Of a stretch of DNA of 64,000 nt, positions 34,994-43,936 are shown in pieces. This DNA is from an uncultured Collinsella sp. (GTDB lineage Bacteria > Actinomycetota > Coriobacteriia > Coriobacteriales > Coriobacteriaceae): the NCBI GenBank assembly GCA_958353395.1, contig CATWSG010000008.1, forward strand, positions 1-64,000, given 5' to 3'. How positions within the stretch are numbered: the stretch's first letter is position 1; each line of letters begins with the position of its first letter. Below the pieces are notes generated by a model. It had not been told where the DNA came from. It ran no database searches and saw nothing but the letters and a program-made list of their open reading frames with translations. Position numbers and translations under genes: made by a program.

Positions 34994-35803
34994 ATGATCG
35001 GAACTCGCACTTCATCGTCCTACACCCCGCACGTCGACGTCGCCCCCGCCGACCGCCCACTCATCCTCGTCGCACCGCGCTGGGAAGAGGCAGAGCCGTT
35101 TTTAACCGAGATGCTCTCCCCCAACGAGGAAATCGCAAGTGTCTTTGTCGATGCCATCCTTGCCGCTGGCGGCCTGCCGCTGCAGATGTCCATCACCGAG
35201 GACATTGAGGTCATCCGTCATTACGTCGATATCGCCGACGGCATCGCCATTCCCGGCGGCCCCGATGTCAATCCCAAACGCTGGGGCGATGATCGACCCT
35301 ACGACCCCACCCTCTGCTGCGAGATCCGCGATAGCTTTGAGTTTAAGCTGGTCGGCGAGGTGCTCCGCGCCAAAAAGCCGCTCTTTACCACCTGCCGCGG
35401 CACGCAGCTGCTCAACGTCGCCACCGGCGGCACCCTGTGCATGGACGTGCCGAGCCTGGGTGCTCGCGAGGGCCGCACGCAGTGGCGCCATACCCACGTG
35501 CTCAACGACCCCGTGCATCCCGTCGAGGTCGTGCCGGGTTCGCTGTTGGAGCGCGCGCTTGGCGGGCACAGGCTGATCCAGACCAACTCCGCACACCACT
35601 GCTGCGTCGATCGTCTGGGTAAAAGCACGCGCTTGGTCGCCAAGGCAACCGATGGCGTTCCCGAGTGCATCGAAGTCGAAGGCCAGCCTTTCTGCCTGGG
35701 CGTACAATGGCACCCTGAGTACACGTGGAAGACGCTCGAGACCGACTTTAACCTGTGGAAGTCGTTTGTCGAGGCAGCGGCCAAGGTTAAGCAGGCCCGT
35801 TAG
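34994..35803 (+). CDS. Class I glutamine amidotransferase-like hydrolase (peptidase C26, PuuD-like)
   Basis: A 269-residue protein of the gamma-glutamyl hydrolase family. The catalytic Cys is in T-C-R-G-T-Q-L-L-N-V-A-T-G-G, and the partner His is in V-Q-W-H-P-E. It also has I-P-G-G-P-D-V-N-P. PuuD-type enzymes release glutamate from gamma-glutamyl conjugates such as gamma-glutamyl-GABA. It follows the transporter ATPase gene by 51 bp without a terminator. The transporter may therefore bring in a gamma-glutamyl compound that this enzyme hydrolyses, which is inference. The ribosome site is weak. Confidence 0.88.
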   Translation: MIGTRTSSSYTPHVDVAPADRPLILVAPRWEEAEPFLTEMLSPNEEIASVFVDAILAAGGLPLQMSITEDIEVIRHYVDIADGIAIPGGPDVNPKRWGDDRPYDPTLCCEIRDSFEFKLVGEVLRAKKPLFTTCRGTQLLNVATGGTLCMDVPSLGAREGRTQWRHTHVLNDPVHPVEVVPGSLLERALGGHRLIQTNSAHHCCVDRLGKSTRLVAKATDGVPECIEVEGQPFCLGVQWHPEYTWKTLETDFNLWKSFVEAAAKVKQAR

Positions 35804-35822
35804 TTCACGGACGGCACAACAC

Positions 35823-35867
35823 AAAAGGGCTCCCCGCCGGCCACATGGTCCGACGGGGAGCCCTTTT
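35823..35867 (+). terminator. Terminator of the amino-acid transporter operon
   Basis: Arms AAAAGGGCTCCCCG and CGGGGAGCCCTTTT form a perfect stem over a 17-base loop. It serves the plus strand operon and, by symmetry, the opposing Hpt gene. Confidence 0.93.
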
Positions 35868-35908
35868 ACCTATATGTGGCCGGCACACAGCCCAAGGCTC
35901 GCAAGCTC

Positions 35909-36265
35909 TTATTCGGCCGCCTCGCGCAGGGCCGACATCGTTGCCGCATATTGCTGCTGCAACGCATGCATTCCCTCGCGAGCGCCGTCAACGGCATCGG
36001 CGCCGCGCAGCGCCTCGGTCACCACGACCGCCGGCTCGTACAGATTATCGAATCCCAGGTTCTGGCTCACGCCCTTGAGCGTGTGCGCTGCCATAAACGC
36101 ACCTTCGGCGTCTCCCGCCGCCATGGCGGCCTCCAGCTTGTCCATGCTCTCGTCATCCAAAAACTTGAGGGCAAAGCGGGCAAGCATTTCCTCGCCCATC
36201 AGCCGAGCGCACGCGTCATCATAATTGGCGCCGATCTTCTCATACGCCTCACGCATGGAAATCAT
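35909..36265 (-). CDS. Hpt (histidine phosphotransfer) domain protein
   Basis: A 118-residue all-helical protein. The phospho-accepting histidine is in A-A-H-T-L-K-G-V-S-Q-N-L-G (residue about 61). It has no kinase core. It follows the GGDEF-REC-HD-GYP gene by 23 bp on the same strand, so it probably relays phosphate to that receiver domain in a pathway whose sensor kinase is elsewhere. The ATG at 36265 follows AAAGGAG; a second ATG lies nine bases later. The family call is strong and the partner assignment is inference. Confidence 0.88.
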   Translation of the reverse strand: MISMREAYEKIGANYDDACARLMGEEMLARFALKFLDDESMDKLEAAMAAGDAEGAFMAAHTLKGVSQNLGFDNLYEPAVVVTEALRGADAVDGAREGMHALQQQYAATMSALREAAE

Positions 36266-36288
36266 GGATTAAAACTCCTTTGGTCAAA

Positions 36289-38169
36289 CTAAATCGTGGG
36301 AAACGCGACGACGTCGGCGGGGCGTGCCAACGTCTCGGCAATACGATCTTGCACCTCGAGCAGGCAGTCGAGCAACAGCGGGTTAAAGGTGCCGCACTTA
36401 CCGTCCAGGATCATCTGGATTGCCTCCTTGTGCGGGATAGCGTCCTTGTACACGCGCACGCTCGTCAGAGCATCGTACACGTCGGCCACCGAGACCACCT
36501 GCGCGGCAATGGGAATCTCGTCGCCCTTAAGGCCATCGGGATAACCCTTGCCGTCCCAGCGCTCGTGATGCCAACGCGCAATCTGGTACGCATATTCCAT
36601 AAGCGCATTGCCGACGTGATGGCGGCCCAGCTCAAGCAACATGTCGGCGCCCATCGTGGTATGCGTCTTCATAATCTCGAACTCCTCGGGCGTAAGGCGC
36701 CCGGGCTTGTTGAGAATCGCATCGTCAATCGACATCTTGCCGATATCGTGCAGCGCCGAAGCCAGGGCAATCGTAGAGCGTTCCTCATTGTCGAGGGAGA
36801 TGGTATCGCTACGCTGGACCAGACAGCCAAGCAGCAGCTCGGTCAGCTTCTCGATGTTCGTAACGTGCCTGCCGCTCTCGCCGTTGCGAAGCTCCATGAC
36901 GCCGGCCATGATGTCGATGAGCATGCGACTGTTCTTGACGCGCTCGTTGTACTGCTGGGACAGCAGGCTCGTCAGGCGGCGCTGTTTGGCGTACAGACGG
37001 ATGGTGTTGCTTACACGGCGGCGCACGACACGGGAGTCAAACGGGCGGTTGATATAGTCCGAGGCGCCCAGCTCGTACGCGCGCAGAACCACATCGTCGG
37101 AATCTTCGCTCGAGATCATGATGACAGGTAGTTTGTCAACAACCGATCGGCGCGACAGATCGGCCAGCACCTCAAAGCCGCTCACGTCCGGCATGACAAT
37201 GTCCAGTAGCACGAGCGACAACTCATCGCCATAGCGGTCGACCATATCGAGCGCCGTACGACCGTTATCAGCCTCGAGGATGCAATACTCGTCCTTGAGC
37301 ATCTCGTTGAGAATGGCTCGGTTCATCTCGGAGTCATCGACAATAAGCACCAAAGGCTTTTCGTTTTGGAAGGCCTCGATGAAATCGCCATCGGTCACGA
37401 CCGTACCGGCTTTTGCCTTAGCACGGCTCAGTAACTGGACAGCGCGGCCAACACCCTCATCAACCGTCTCGCCATGAATGCGAACGCCACCAACACATGC
37501 CGTCAAGCTCACGTACTCATGGCCCGGAACAATCGTGGCATGAACGGCATCGGACACCTGATGCAGGCGACGGGTGAAGTCATCGGAGGGAATATTGGGC
37601 ATGACAACCACAAACTTGTCGCAGCCATAGCGTACAAGCTCGTCAGTCGAACGAATTCCGCTGCGTATGGCTGTCGCCACAGCACCGAGCGCAAGGTCGC
37701 CGGCATGACGGCCACACGTATCGTTGAAGACCCTAAAATCATCAAGGTCGATCACCGCAACGCCGGCATTCATGCGGGCGCTACGGAGCTTTTCCTCGTA
37801 ATATCGGCGATTGCGCACACTCGTCAGCACGTCGGTGTAGACAAGGTCCTCTTCTGCAGTCTCTTGTTCATCGATCGGACGCACCATCAGCAGGACGTGA
37901 GGCTCGCCCTCGACCTTCAGAGGGCGTAGGCGAGCGCGGTACTCAACACCATCGTTGAGCAGTTGCTCCGACAACTCATCGGAGTCTGCCAAAGCCTCAA
38001 GACTCGACTGACGCAGACAAGGGCAGCGATCGCCGGCGAGCAGGCAGTTAGGCTCGCTCTTAATCTGATCGGCCGACAGCAAACGCACCACGGGGTAGGT
38101 CTTCGCGACGCGGGCGACCTCAGCGGCAGCCTCCTCGTCGGTTAGATTGACCTCGTGATTATTGAGCAT
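36289..38169 (-). CDS. Degenerate GGDEF - receiver - HD-GYP response regulator
   Basis: A 626-residue protein with three signalling domains. After a polar N-terminus comes a GGDEF-like domain (about 105-265) whose signature is Y-G-C-D-K-F (residues about 181-187) in place of G-G-D/E-E-F. It should therefore be inactive as a diguanylate cyclase, or bind without catalysis. A receiver domain follows (about 275-395), with V-D-D-S-E and the phospho-acceptor in L-L-D-I-V-M-P-D near 321. HD-GYP (about 415-610) keeps L-H-D-I-G-K (near 473) and H-H-E-R-W-D-G-K-G-Y-P-D-G. Cyclic di-GMP breakdown is the expected output. It heads the operon with the Hpt gene. Confidence 0.9.
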   Translation of the reverse strand: MLNNHEVNLTDEEAAAEVARVAKTYPVVRLLSADQIKSEPNCLLAGDRCPCLRQSSLEALADSDELSEQLLNDGVEYRARLRPLKVEGEPHVLLMVRPIDEQETAEEDLVYTDVLTSVRNRRYYEEKLRSARMNAGVAVIDLDDFRVFNDTCGRHAGDLALGAVATAIRSGIRSTDELVRYGCDKFVVVMPNIPSDDFTRRLHQVSDAVHATIVPGHEYVSLTACVGGVRIHGETVDEGVGRAVQLLSRAKAKAGTVVTDGDFIEAFQNEKPLVLIVDDSEMNRAILNEMLKDEYCILEADNGRTALDMVDRYGDELSLVLLDIVMPDVSGFEVLADLSRRSVVDKLPVIMISSEDSDDVVLRAYELGASDYINRPFDSRVVRRRVSNTIRLYAKQRRLTSLLSQQYNERVKNSRMLIDIMAGVMELRNGESGRHVTNIEKLTELLLGCLVQRSDTISLDNEERSTIALASALHDIGKMSIDDAILNKPGRLTPEEFEIMKTHTTMGADMLLELGRHHVGNALMEYAYQIARWHHERWDGKGYPDGLKGDEIPIAAQVVSVADVYDALTSVRVYKDAIPHKEAIQMILDGKCGTFNPLLLDCLLEVQDRIAETLARPADVVAFPTI

Positions 38170-38380
38170 ATGGGGCCCTTCCTATCGTTACGCACGGCAA
38201 CGGTGCATATCAATTGGTACAAGGGTAACATCTAACAGCTGAAGGCAAACGCGCGATTATCGTTACATTTTTATGACCTGGCAAACGGCGGTAATGGAGC
38301 CGCGGGTGCGCGGTTATGGGCGCATTCGTTAACAATGACGAAACGCTAACAGCCCCTCTCCCCGCAGGTCATCGAGCGCG

Positions 38381-39178
38381 CTAACGCTCCAAGACATCGC
38401 GAACGGCGTTTGCCGCCGTAACGGGGCGATCGCGCAGACCGTTATGCGCGCCGGGAACCATTACGAGTGGACAGCCCAAAAGCTCAGCCGCCATCCTCGT
38501 ACCAGCCTCGCGGGGCGTGCCGACCGAAAGCTCGCCCAAAAACACGGCCGACACCGCCTTTGACGCGCGGGCGCGCTCCCAGTCGGGAGCATATGTCATA
38601 TTTGTTCCATATTCGTTCGCCATAAAGCAACGACCATTGCGCAGGGCATGTTTGGCTTCCGCTTCGGTCGTCCCGGGAGCCTCGGGGTCCAAGTCGCCGA
38701 GGGCTCCCAAGAAAAGCCGGAGCGCCCTTGAAACCTTTCCAGCCGCAATCATATCGAGCAAAACCGGAGCTGCGCCCATACCGACGCCTTCGGCCGACAC
38801 AGCCGGCTCATGCAGAATCGCACGGGCGACGAGATTGGGTTCGGTGCGAAGAAGCTCCAGCGCCACCAACGTACCGGCGCTATGCGCAAGCACATTTGCC
38901 GGAGCGCCAACGTGTTCGATCACGGCTTGCAGGTCGGCGGCCTGGGCGGCAAGATCATAGCTGCCGTCTGCCGCATCGCTACTGCCACCGCAGCCGCGGC
39001 GGTCGTAGGCAATTACACGGTAGTTGCGGCTGAGCTCGCAAGCGATACCGTCAAAAAATGTGCCGTCGACACAAGCGCCGTGTACGCACACCAAGGCAGG
39101 AGTATCAGGCGACACATCCGGGCCGGCATATTCGCGACAGGCAATCGTGGTGCCCGCATTCTCGACCGTAAAATCCAT
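38381..39178 (-). CDS. Alpha/beta hydrolase
   Basis: A 265-residue alpha/beta-hydrolase fold protein. It has the oxyanion H-G-A-C-V-D, R-R-G-C-G-G-S-S-D, the nucleophile elbow A-H-S-A-G-T (Ser near 95, with Ala-His in place of the usual Gly-His) and C-terminal P-G-A-H-N-G-L with the catalytic His. The substrate is unknown. Candidates range from esters to epoxide-type or peptidase-type substrates. Divergent from the radical SAM gene, with a shared 225-bp intergenic region. No signal peptide is present, so the enzyme is cytoplasmic. Confidence 0.85.
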   Translation of the reverse strand: MDFTVENAGTTIACREYAGPDVSPDTPALVCVHGACVDGTFFDGIACELSRNYRVIAYDRRGCGGSSDAADGSYDLAAQAADLQAVIEHVGAPANVLAHSAGTLVALELLRTEPNLVARAILHEPAVSAEGVGMGAAPVLLDMIAAGKVSRALRLFLGALGDLDPEAPGTTEAEAKHALRNGRCFMANEYGTNMTYAPDWERARASKAVSAVFLGELSVGTPREAGTRMAAELLGCPLVMVPGAHNGLRDRPVTAANAVRDVLER

Positions 39179-39330
39179 GTTGTGCCCCCATCATCAATGC
39201 TCATCCAGTTGCACGTCGGTGCGGTTGGATGGACCCGCATTGCCTTACGCCTTGTTAACAGATTAACTGTACCCGACCCGAGGCTTTTCATGGCACGGCA
39301 TAATGAGCGACGTGAAAAAACGAAACTTGT

Positions 39331-39355
39331 AAAGCAAGGGCCCGCACCTTGCTTT
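39331..39355. terminator. Small hairpin upstream of the radical SAM gene
   Basis: Perfect arms AAAGCAAGG (39331-39339) and CCTTGCTTT (39347-39355). It lies 49 bp before the radical SAM start. It might attenuate or end upstream transcription. No T-tract. Confidence 0.4.
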
Positions 39356-39403
39356 GGAGCCGATGCTATGCTTAGGCACAATTGTCTTGAGGAGCATATG
39401 CCT

Positions 39404-40180
39404 ATGTCTACGTTTTTGAATGCCAGCCCCATCTTTGGGCCCGTTCGCAGCCGTCGCCTTGGTCTCTCGCTCGGCGTCAACATGATGCCGGCCAGCGGCA
39501 AAATCTGCACGTTCGACTGCATTTACTGCGAAAACGGCCTCAACGCCGAGCGCCCCTGTCATGAGCCGTACAACACAGCTGCCGTGGTACTCGACGCGCT
39601 CGAGGCAAAGCTGCGCGAGATGGCAGCCGAGGGCGAGCTCCCCGATGTGATCACCTTCGCAGGCAACGGCGAGCCCACCGCCGCGCCGGAGTTTCCGCAG
39701 GCCATCGCCGGCGCCGTCGCGCTGCGCGACGAGCTTGCCCCAAACTCCAAGATCGCCGTGCTTTCCAACGGCACGCGCGCCGACCGTCCCGAGGCGCACG
39801 ACGCGCTCATGATGGTCGACGACAACATCCTCAAGCTCGATACGGTCGACCCGGCATTTATCCAGCTGCTCGACCAGCCCGTTGGCCCCTACGACGTCGA
39901 GCACCAGATTGAGACGTTCGCAAGCTTTGAAGGTCACGTTATTATCCAGACGATCTTTTTGACCGGCGAGTATCAGGGCAAGCTCATCGACAACACCGGC
40001 GAGGAGTACGTCGACCCCTGGCTCGCGGCGCTTGAGCGCATTCGCCCACAAGAAGCAACCATCTACACGGTGGCGCGCGAGACACCGATCGCCGGCCTTG
40101 CCAAAGCGGCACCTGAGGTGCTCGACGCCATTGCCGCGCGCGTCCAAGCCCTCGGCATTCCCTGCCAGGTGAGCTACTAG
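39404..40180 (+). CDS. Radical SAM protein, COG0731 (wyosine synthase-like) type
   Basis: A 258-residue radical SAM enzyme. The [4Fe-4S] site is Cys35-x3-Cys39-x2-Cys42 in C-T-F-D-C-I-Y-C, preceded by G-P-V-R-S-R-R-L-G-x-S-L-G-V-N, as in the COG0731 group. It also shows F-A-G-N-G-E-P-T and L-S-N-G-T. The reaction is unknown in bacteria; related archaeal enzymes act on tRNA. I place the start at the ATG at 39404, nine bases after GAGGAG; the in-frame ATG at 39398 would be too close. It faces the alpha/beta hydrolase gene across a divergent region. Confidence 0.85.
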   Translation: MSTFLNASPIFGPVRSRRLGLSLGVNMMPASGKICTFDCIYCENGLNAERPCHEPYNTAAVVLDALEAKLREMAAEGELPDVITFAGNGEPTAAPEFPQAIAGAVALRDELAPNSKIAVLSNGTRADRPEAHDALMMVDDNILKLDTVDPAFIQLLDQPVGPYDVEHQIETFASFEGHVIIQTIFLTGEYQGKLIDNTGEEYVDPWLAALERIRPQEATIYTVARETPIAGLAKAAPEVLDAIAARVQALGIPCQVSY

Positions 40181-40221
40181 CAAAACCACGCAGCAGCCAG
40201 TGTCCGCCATCCCGCTCCATC

Positions 40222-40288
40222 AGTTGCGGTGATATAGTTCCTGTTTATGCTGTTAAACCGCTTAAATCGGAACTATATCACCGCAACT
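40222..40288. repeat. 67-bp palindrome family D, copy 1
   Basis: Perfect 20-bp arms AGTTGCGGTGATATAGTTCC and its complement (40222-40241, 40269-40288). The 27-base centre contains GTTTA...TTAAAC. TTTTATGG follows on the plus strand. The second copy is at 46585-46651. Confidence 0.9.
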
Positions 40289-40340
40289 TTTATGGACGCG
40301 TGAGTGGGCTATACTAGCTGCGGATGAAAGGAAGTTAGCC

Positions 40341-41228
40341 ATGTATGACAAAGGACCCGTACCCGGCCGCAACGACGCCTGCTGGTGCGGCAGCGGCAAA
40401 AAATATAAGAAATGTCACAGCGCCTTCGACGAGCGCCTCGAGCGCCTGTGGGAGGAGGGCTGGGAGGTTCTGCCCCGTACGCTCTACAAGACGCCCGCCG
40501 ATATCGAGGGCATTAAGCGCTCCGCCGCCATCAACGTGGGCGTGCTCGATTATGTGGGCGAGCATATCGCCGCAGGCATGACCACCAACCAGATCGACCA
40601 GATGATCTACGACTACACCGTCGAGCACGGCGGCACGCCGGCCGACCTCAACTACGAGGGCTATCCCAAGAGCGTGTGCACCTCGATCAACGACGTCGTC
40701 TGCCACGGCATCCCCTGCGATACGGACGTGCTGCACGATGGCGACATCATCAACGTGGACTGTTCCACGATCCTGGACGGTTACTTTAGTGATTCGAGCC
40801 GTATGTTCTGCATCGGCGAGGTCTCGGCCGAGCGCCAGCGTCTGGTCGACGTCACTCGCGCCAGCGTGGAGGCGGGTCTGGCCACCGTCAAGCCGTGGCT
40901 GCCGCTGTCCGTGATGGCCGAGGCCGTACAAAAGACGGTCGAGGACGCCGGCTTTAGCGTGGTGCGCGAGTACGGCGGACACGGCATCGGTAAGGAGTTC
41001 CACGAGGACCCGTTTGTGGGCTTTACCACCGAGGCGCCCGATGTGGACACCATTATGGCTCCGGGCATGGTCTTTACCATCGAGCCCATGGTCAATGCCG
41101 GAGCGCCCGACATCACGATTAGCAAGGGCGACGGCTGGTGCGTGCGCACCAAGGACGGCAGCGATTCGGCCCAGTGCGAGGTACAGCTCGTGGTGACCGA
41201 GGACGGCTACGAGCTGCTCAGCTGGTAG
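40341..41228 (+). CDS. map: Methionine aminopeptidase type I with N-terminal SEC-C zinc motif
   Basis: A 295-residue protein. Residues 9-26 form a SEC-C motif (Cys14, Cys16, Cys25, His26: R-N-D-A-C-W-C-G-S-G-K-K-Y-K-K-C-H), and a type I methionine aminopeptidase follows. The metal ligands are the Asp of N-V-D-C-S-T, the Asp of Y-F-S-D-S-S, His of G-G-H-G-I-G, Glu of T-I-E-P-M and Glu of C-E-V-Q-L. SEC-C fusions of MetAP are seen in Actinobacteria and some Firmicutes; the motif is probably for ribosome or translocon association. AAGGAAG precedes the ATG. A terminator follows at 41238. Confidence 0.93.
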   Translation: MYDKGPVPGRNDACWCGSGKKYKKCHSAFDERLERLWEEGWEVLPRTLYKTPADIEGIKRSAAINVGVLDYVGEHIAAGMTTNQIDQMIYDYTVEHGGTPADLNYEGYPKSVCTSINDVVCHGIPCDTDVLHDGDIINVDCSTILDGYFSDSSRMFCIGEVSAERQRLVDVTRASVEAGLATVKPWLPLSVMAEAVQKTVEDAGFSVVREYGGHGIGKEFHEDPFVGFTTEAPDVDTIMAPGMVFTIEPMVNAGAPDITISKGDGWCVRTKDGSDSAQCEVQLVVTEDGYELLSW

Positions 41229-41237
41229 CCGTGGATG

Positions 41238-41287
41238 CGCCGGGCTTCGCGATGGATATGTTAGCCATCGCGAAGCCCGGCGTTTTT
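41238..41287 (+). terminator. Terminator of map
   Basis: Perfect 18-bp arms CGCCGGGCTTCGCGATGG and its complement (41265-41282), followed by TTTTTAT. Confidence 0.93.
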
Positions 41288-41299
41288 ATAGCGTTTTGC

Positions 41300-41341
41300 C
41301 TGATAAAACCTGCCAAAATAAACCTGTCCCTTTTGGCAGGT
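41300..41341 (+). repeat. Dispersed hairpin family A, copy 3
   Basis: TGATAAAACCTGCCAAAA, loop TAAACCTGTCCC, TTTTGGCAGGT. It sits between the map terminator and the ribosome site of the next gene, ending 20 bp before the start codon. Confidence 0.85.
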
Positions 41342-41360
41342 CAAGCGGAGAGGACTGCTT

Positions 41361-42296
41361 GTGAACATCCTGGTTTTGCTGCCCGTCAACGACCGTCACC
41401 GCGCGATTCTTGAATCGAGTGCTCCGGGCGAGGACTTTATCTACACGAGCGCCGACGCCGCCACGCGCGAGCAGGTCGCCGATGCCGACGTGATCCTGGG
41501 CAACATCGACCCTAACATGCTCACGGCATGCGAGCACCTCCAGCTGTTGCAATTGCAGACCGCCGGCTATGACGACTACCTTGCCGCCGGCACCGTGCCG
41601 GCCGACGCTAAGCTTTCCTGCTCGGTGGGTGCCTACGGCCAGGCTGTGAGCGAGCACATGTTTGCCATGGTGCTGTCTATGATGAAGCGCCTGCCCGGCT
41701 ACCAGGACCTGCAGCGCGAGCATCGCTGGGAGGACTTAGGGCCGGTCACCTCGCTCAAAAATGCCAACGTGCTGGTGCTGGGCGCGGGCGATATCGGCAG
41801 CCACTTTGCCACGCTCTGCCGCAGCATGGGCGCGCACGTCCGCGGCATCAAGCGCCATCCGCTCGTCTATCCCATTGTGTTTGAGGACATGGACGGCATG
41901 GACGCCCTGTCCGAGCGCCTGGCCGAGGCTGACATCGTCGCTTCCTTTATGCCCAGCACACCCGAGACCCGCGGCCTGGCGAACGCCGAGTTCTTCGCCG
42001 CGATGAAACCGGGCGCCTTCTTTGCCAACGGCGGCCGCGGCGACCTTGTGGTCGCCGACGACTTGGTTGCCGCCCTGGAGTCGGGACATCTCGCCGGCGC
42101 CGCGGTCGACGTCACCGACCCCGAACCGTTGCCTGAGACAAGCCCACTGTGGGATGCGCCCAACATGCTCATCACGCCACACGTCTCCGGCTGGTTCCAC
42201 CTGGCAGCCACGCTCAACAATGTGGTCGACATTGCCGCGGAGAATCTGCGTCACCTGCAGGCAGGCGAGACCCTGCGCTGCTGGATCGAACATTAG
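41361..42296 (+). CDS. D-isomer 2-hydroxyacid dehydrogenase
   Basis: A 311-residue NAD-dependent dehydrogenase. The Rossmann motif is G-A-G-D-I-G-S-H near 140. Catalytic residues are the Arg of N-G-G-R-G-D, Glu of D-P-E-P-L-P-E and His of T-P-H-V-S-G-W. The start is GTG at 41361 preceded by GGAGAGGA. It acts on a 2-keto or 2-hydroxy acid such as glyoxylate, hydroxypyruvate or a branched-chain keto acid; the specificity cannot be read. The family A hairpin ends 19 bases upstream, so transcript 5' ends may be structured. Confidence 0.88.
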   Translation: MNILVLLPVNDRHRAILESSAPGEDFIYTSADAATREQVADADVILGNIDPNMLTACEHLQLLQLQTAGYDDYLAAGTVPADAKLSCSVGAYGQAVSEHMFAMVLSMMKRLPGYQDLQREHRWEDLGPVTSLKNANVLVLGAGDIGSHFATLCRSMGAHVRGIKRHPLVYPIVFEDMDGMDALSERLAEADIVASFMPSTPETRGLANAEFFAAMKPGAFFANGGRGDLVVADDLVAALESGHLAGAAVDVTDPEPLPETSPLWDAPNMLITPHVSGWFHLAATLNNVVDIAAENLRHLQAGETLRCWIEH

Positions 42297-42366
42297 GGTT
42301 CCGCCGTTCTAACGAACGGCGGACCGGTCGACGCTGCGCGCCGCCCAGAGCGACAATTTGTCATTC

Positions 42367-42408
42367 AAAAGGCGAGGCATGACCAGAAGGTCTATGCCTC
42401 GCCTTTTT
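42367..42408 (+). terminator. Terminator of the 2-hydroxyacid dehydrogenase gene
   Basis: AAAAGGCGAGGCAT and ATGCCTCGCC form the stem, followed by TTTTT. It lies 71 bp past the stop. Confidence 0.9.
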
Positions 42409-42505
42409 CATGCCAACTTGTTCGCTCTGGACATCGCTCGCTGACGTTTGCTCAACCTGCGGTGTCATAACAATTCTGTCCAGCTGTTGGCATTGCGGCA
42501 TTTGC

Positions 42506-42550
42506 CCAAATAAAACCTGCCAAAGTAAACCTGTCCCTTTTTGGCAGATT
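42506..42550 (+). repeat. Dispersed hairpin family A, copy 4, abutting a stop codon
   Basis: AAATAAAACCTGCCAAAG, loop TAAACCTGTCCC, TTTTTGGCAGATT. The stop codon of the M18 gene is the next three bases (42551-42553). Confidence 0.85.
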
Positions 42551-43936
42551 TTAGAGCTCCACGCTTTCGGCGCCGTTGATGGTTAGGTTGCGCTCGTAGA
42601 AGGCGGTGAGGGCGCGGATAGCATACATCACGTCGCGCACGCCGCCGGTCTCGTAGCTCGAGTGCATGGCCAGCTGCGGCAGGCCCACGTCCACGGCATG
42701 CATGCTCACCTGCATATTCGACAGGTTGCCCAGGGTGGAACCGCCGGCCATGTCGCTCTTGTTAGCGAAAGCCTGCGTTGGCACGTCGGCGTCATCGCAG
42801 ATGGCCTGGAACATCGCACGACTAAAGGCATCGGTGCAGTAGTGCTGGTTGGCGGCTTCCTTGATAACGATGCCGCCGTTGAGCACGACCTGGTTGCGGG
42901 CATCGCACTTCTCGGCGTGGTTAGGATGCACGGCATGCGCATTATCGCAGCTCACGAGCATCGAGGCGGTAAGGGCGCGATGGTACGACTCGTCGTCAAA
43001 GCCCAGCGATCCGTTAATGCGGCGCAGCGCATCGGCCAAGAACGTCGACATGGCGCCCTGCTTGGTCTCAGAGCCAACCTCCTCGTTATCAAAGCAGCAA
43101 AAGACCGAAACGTCGTGCGCGTTCTCGGCACCCAAAAATGCCTGCAGCGAGGTGTAGGCGCAGGCCAGGTCGTCGAGCTTGGGCGTCGAGATAAACTCGT
43201 CGGCCCAACCCCAAATGCGCGCATCCTGACGATTGACCAAGAACAGATCGCGGCCCAAAATTTGCTCGGGCTCAACGTCCAGCTCATCGGCAATCAGAGC
43301 GTCAAAATCTCCCTGCTTGAGTTCACCGGCGCTGATGAGCGGGCACAGGTCAACGGCTCGGTTGGGAGCAAAGCTCTCGTTAACGCCACGGTTCATATGG
43401 ATGGCAAGGCTCGGAATAATGGCAACCTCGCGCTCGGTGGTAAGCAGGCGGCTCTCAATACGGTCGCCCTCGCGCACCAGTACGCGGCCCGCGAGCGCCA
43501 GCGGACGATCGAACCAGGTGTAGTCGATCATGCCGCCGTAGGCCTCGGTGTTCAGACGCAGCGTCTCGCCTGCGCCGTCGAGCTCGGGGACGGCCTTAAC
43601 CTTAAACGTAGGCGAGTCGCTGTGCGACGCCGTCAGCTGAAAATGGTAGTCGCCGGCAACGCCGTCCTCGCCCCACGTCGCGGCCAGGTCCTCGCCCACC
43701 TTAAAGGCAACAACGCTCGAGGTGTTGCGCTGCGTGTAATAACGCCCGCCCGGCTCGATGTCCCACGCCGCATTCTCGGGCAGGTAGGTAAAGCCCGCCT
43801 CGTCGAGCTCGGCCATAATGGTCGCTGCCGTATGGAACATGCTGGGGCATGCCTCGATAAAGTCGATAAGGTCGTTGGCAGCCTCGATATCGTCGGCCGT
43901 CACGTGCGCGCGCTCGGGCGTTTCCTGATCCGTCAT
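42551..43936 (-). CDS. M18 family aminopeptidase
   Basis: A 461-residue two-metal metallopeptidase. Motifs include the first metal His in T-A-S-H-S-D-S-P-T-F, D-N-E-E-V-G-S near 300 with the catalytic Glu and metal ligand, and H-P-N-H-A-E-K near 360. M18 enzymes release acidic or neutral N-terminal residues from peptides. I chose the ATG at 43936, 4 bases after AAAGGGGAGA. The frame extends upstream 37 residues without a site. The gene is divergent from the Ntn hydrolase gene at 44098 and ends at a family A hairpin, which probably acts as its terminator. Confidence 0.9.
   Translation of the reverse strand: MTDQETPERAHVTADDIEAANDLIDFIEACPSMFHTAATIMAELDEAGFTYLPENAAWDIEPGGRYYTQRNTSSVVAFKVGEDLAATWGEDGVAGDYHFQLTASHSDSPTFKVKAVPELDGAGETLRLNTEAYGGMIDYTWFDRPLALAGRVLVREGDRIESRLLTTEREVAIIPSLAIHMNRGVNESFAPNRAVDLCPLISAGELKQGDFDALIADELDVEPEQILGRDLFLVNRQDARIWGWADEFISTPKLDDLACAYTSLQAFLGAENAHDVSVFCCFDNEEVGSETKQGAMSTFLADALRRINGSLGFDDESYHRALTASMLVSCDNAHAVHPNHAEKCDARNQVVLNGGIVIKEAANQHYCTDAFSRAMFQAICDDADVPTQAFANKSDMAGGSTLGNLSNMQVSMHAVDVGLPQLAMHSSYETGGVRDVMYAIRALTAFYERNLTINGAESVEL

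Noticed and set aside
41361..42296. D-lactate dehydrogenase as a specific name
   Set aside because: The catalytic Arg/Glu/His triad is shared across the superfamily; nothing visible fixes lactate as substrate.
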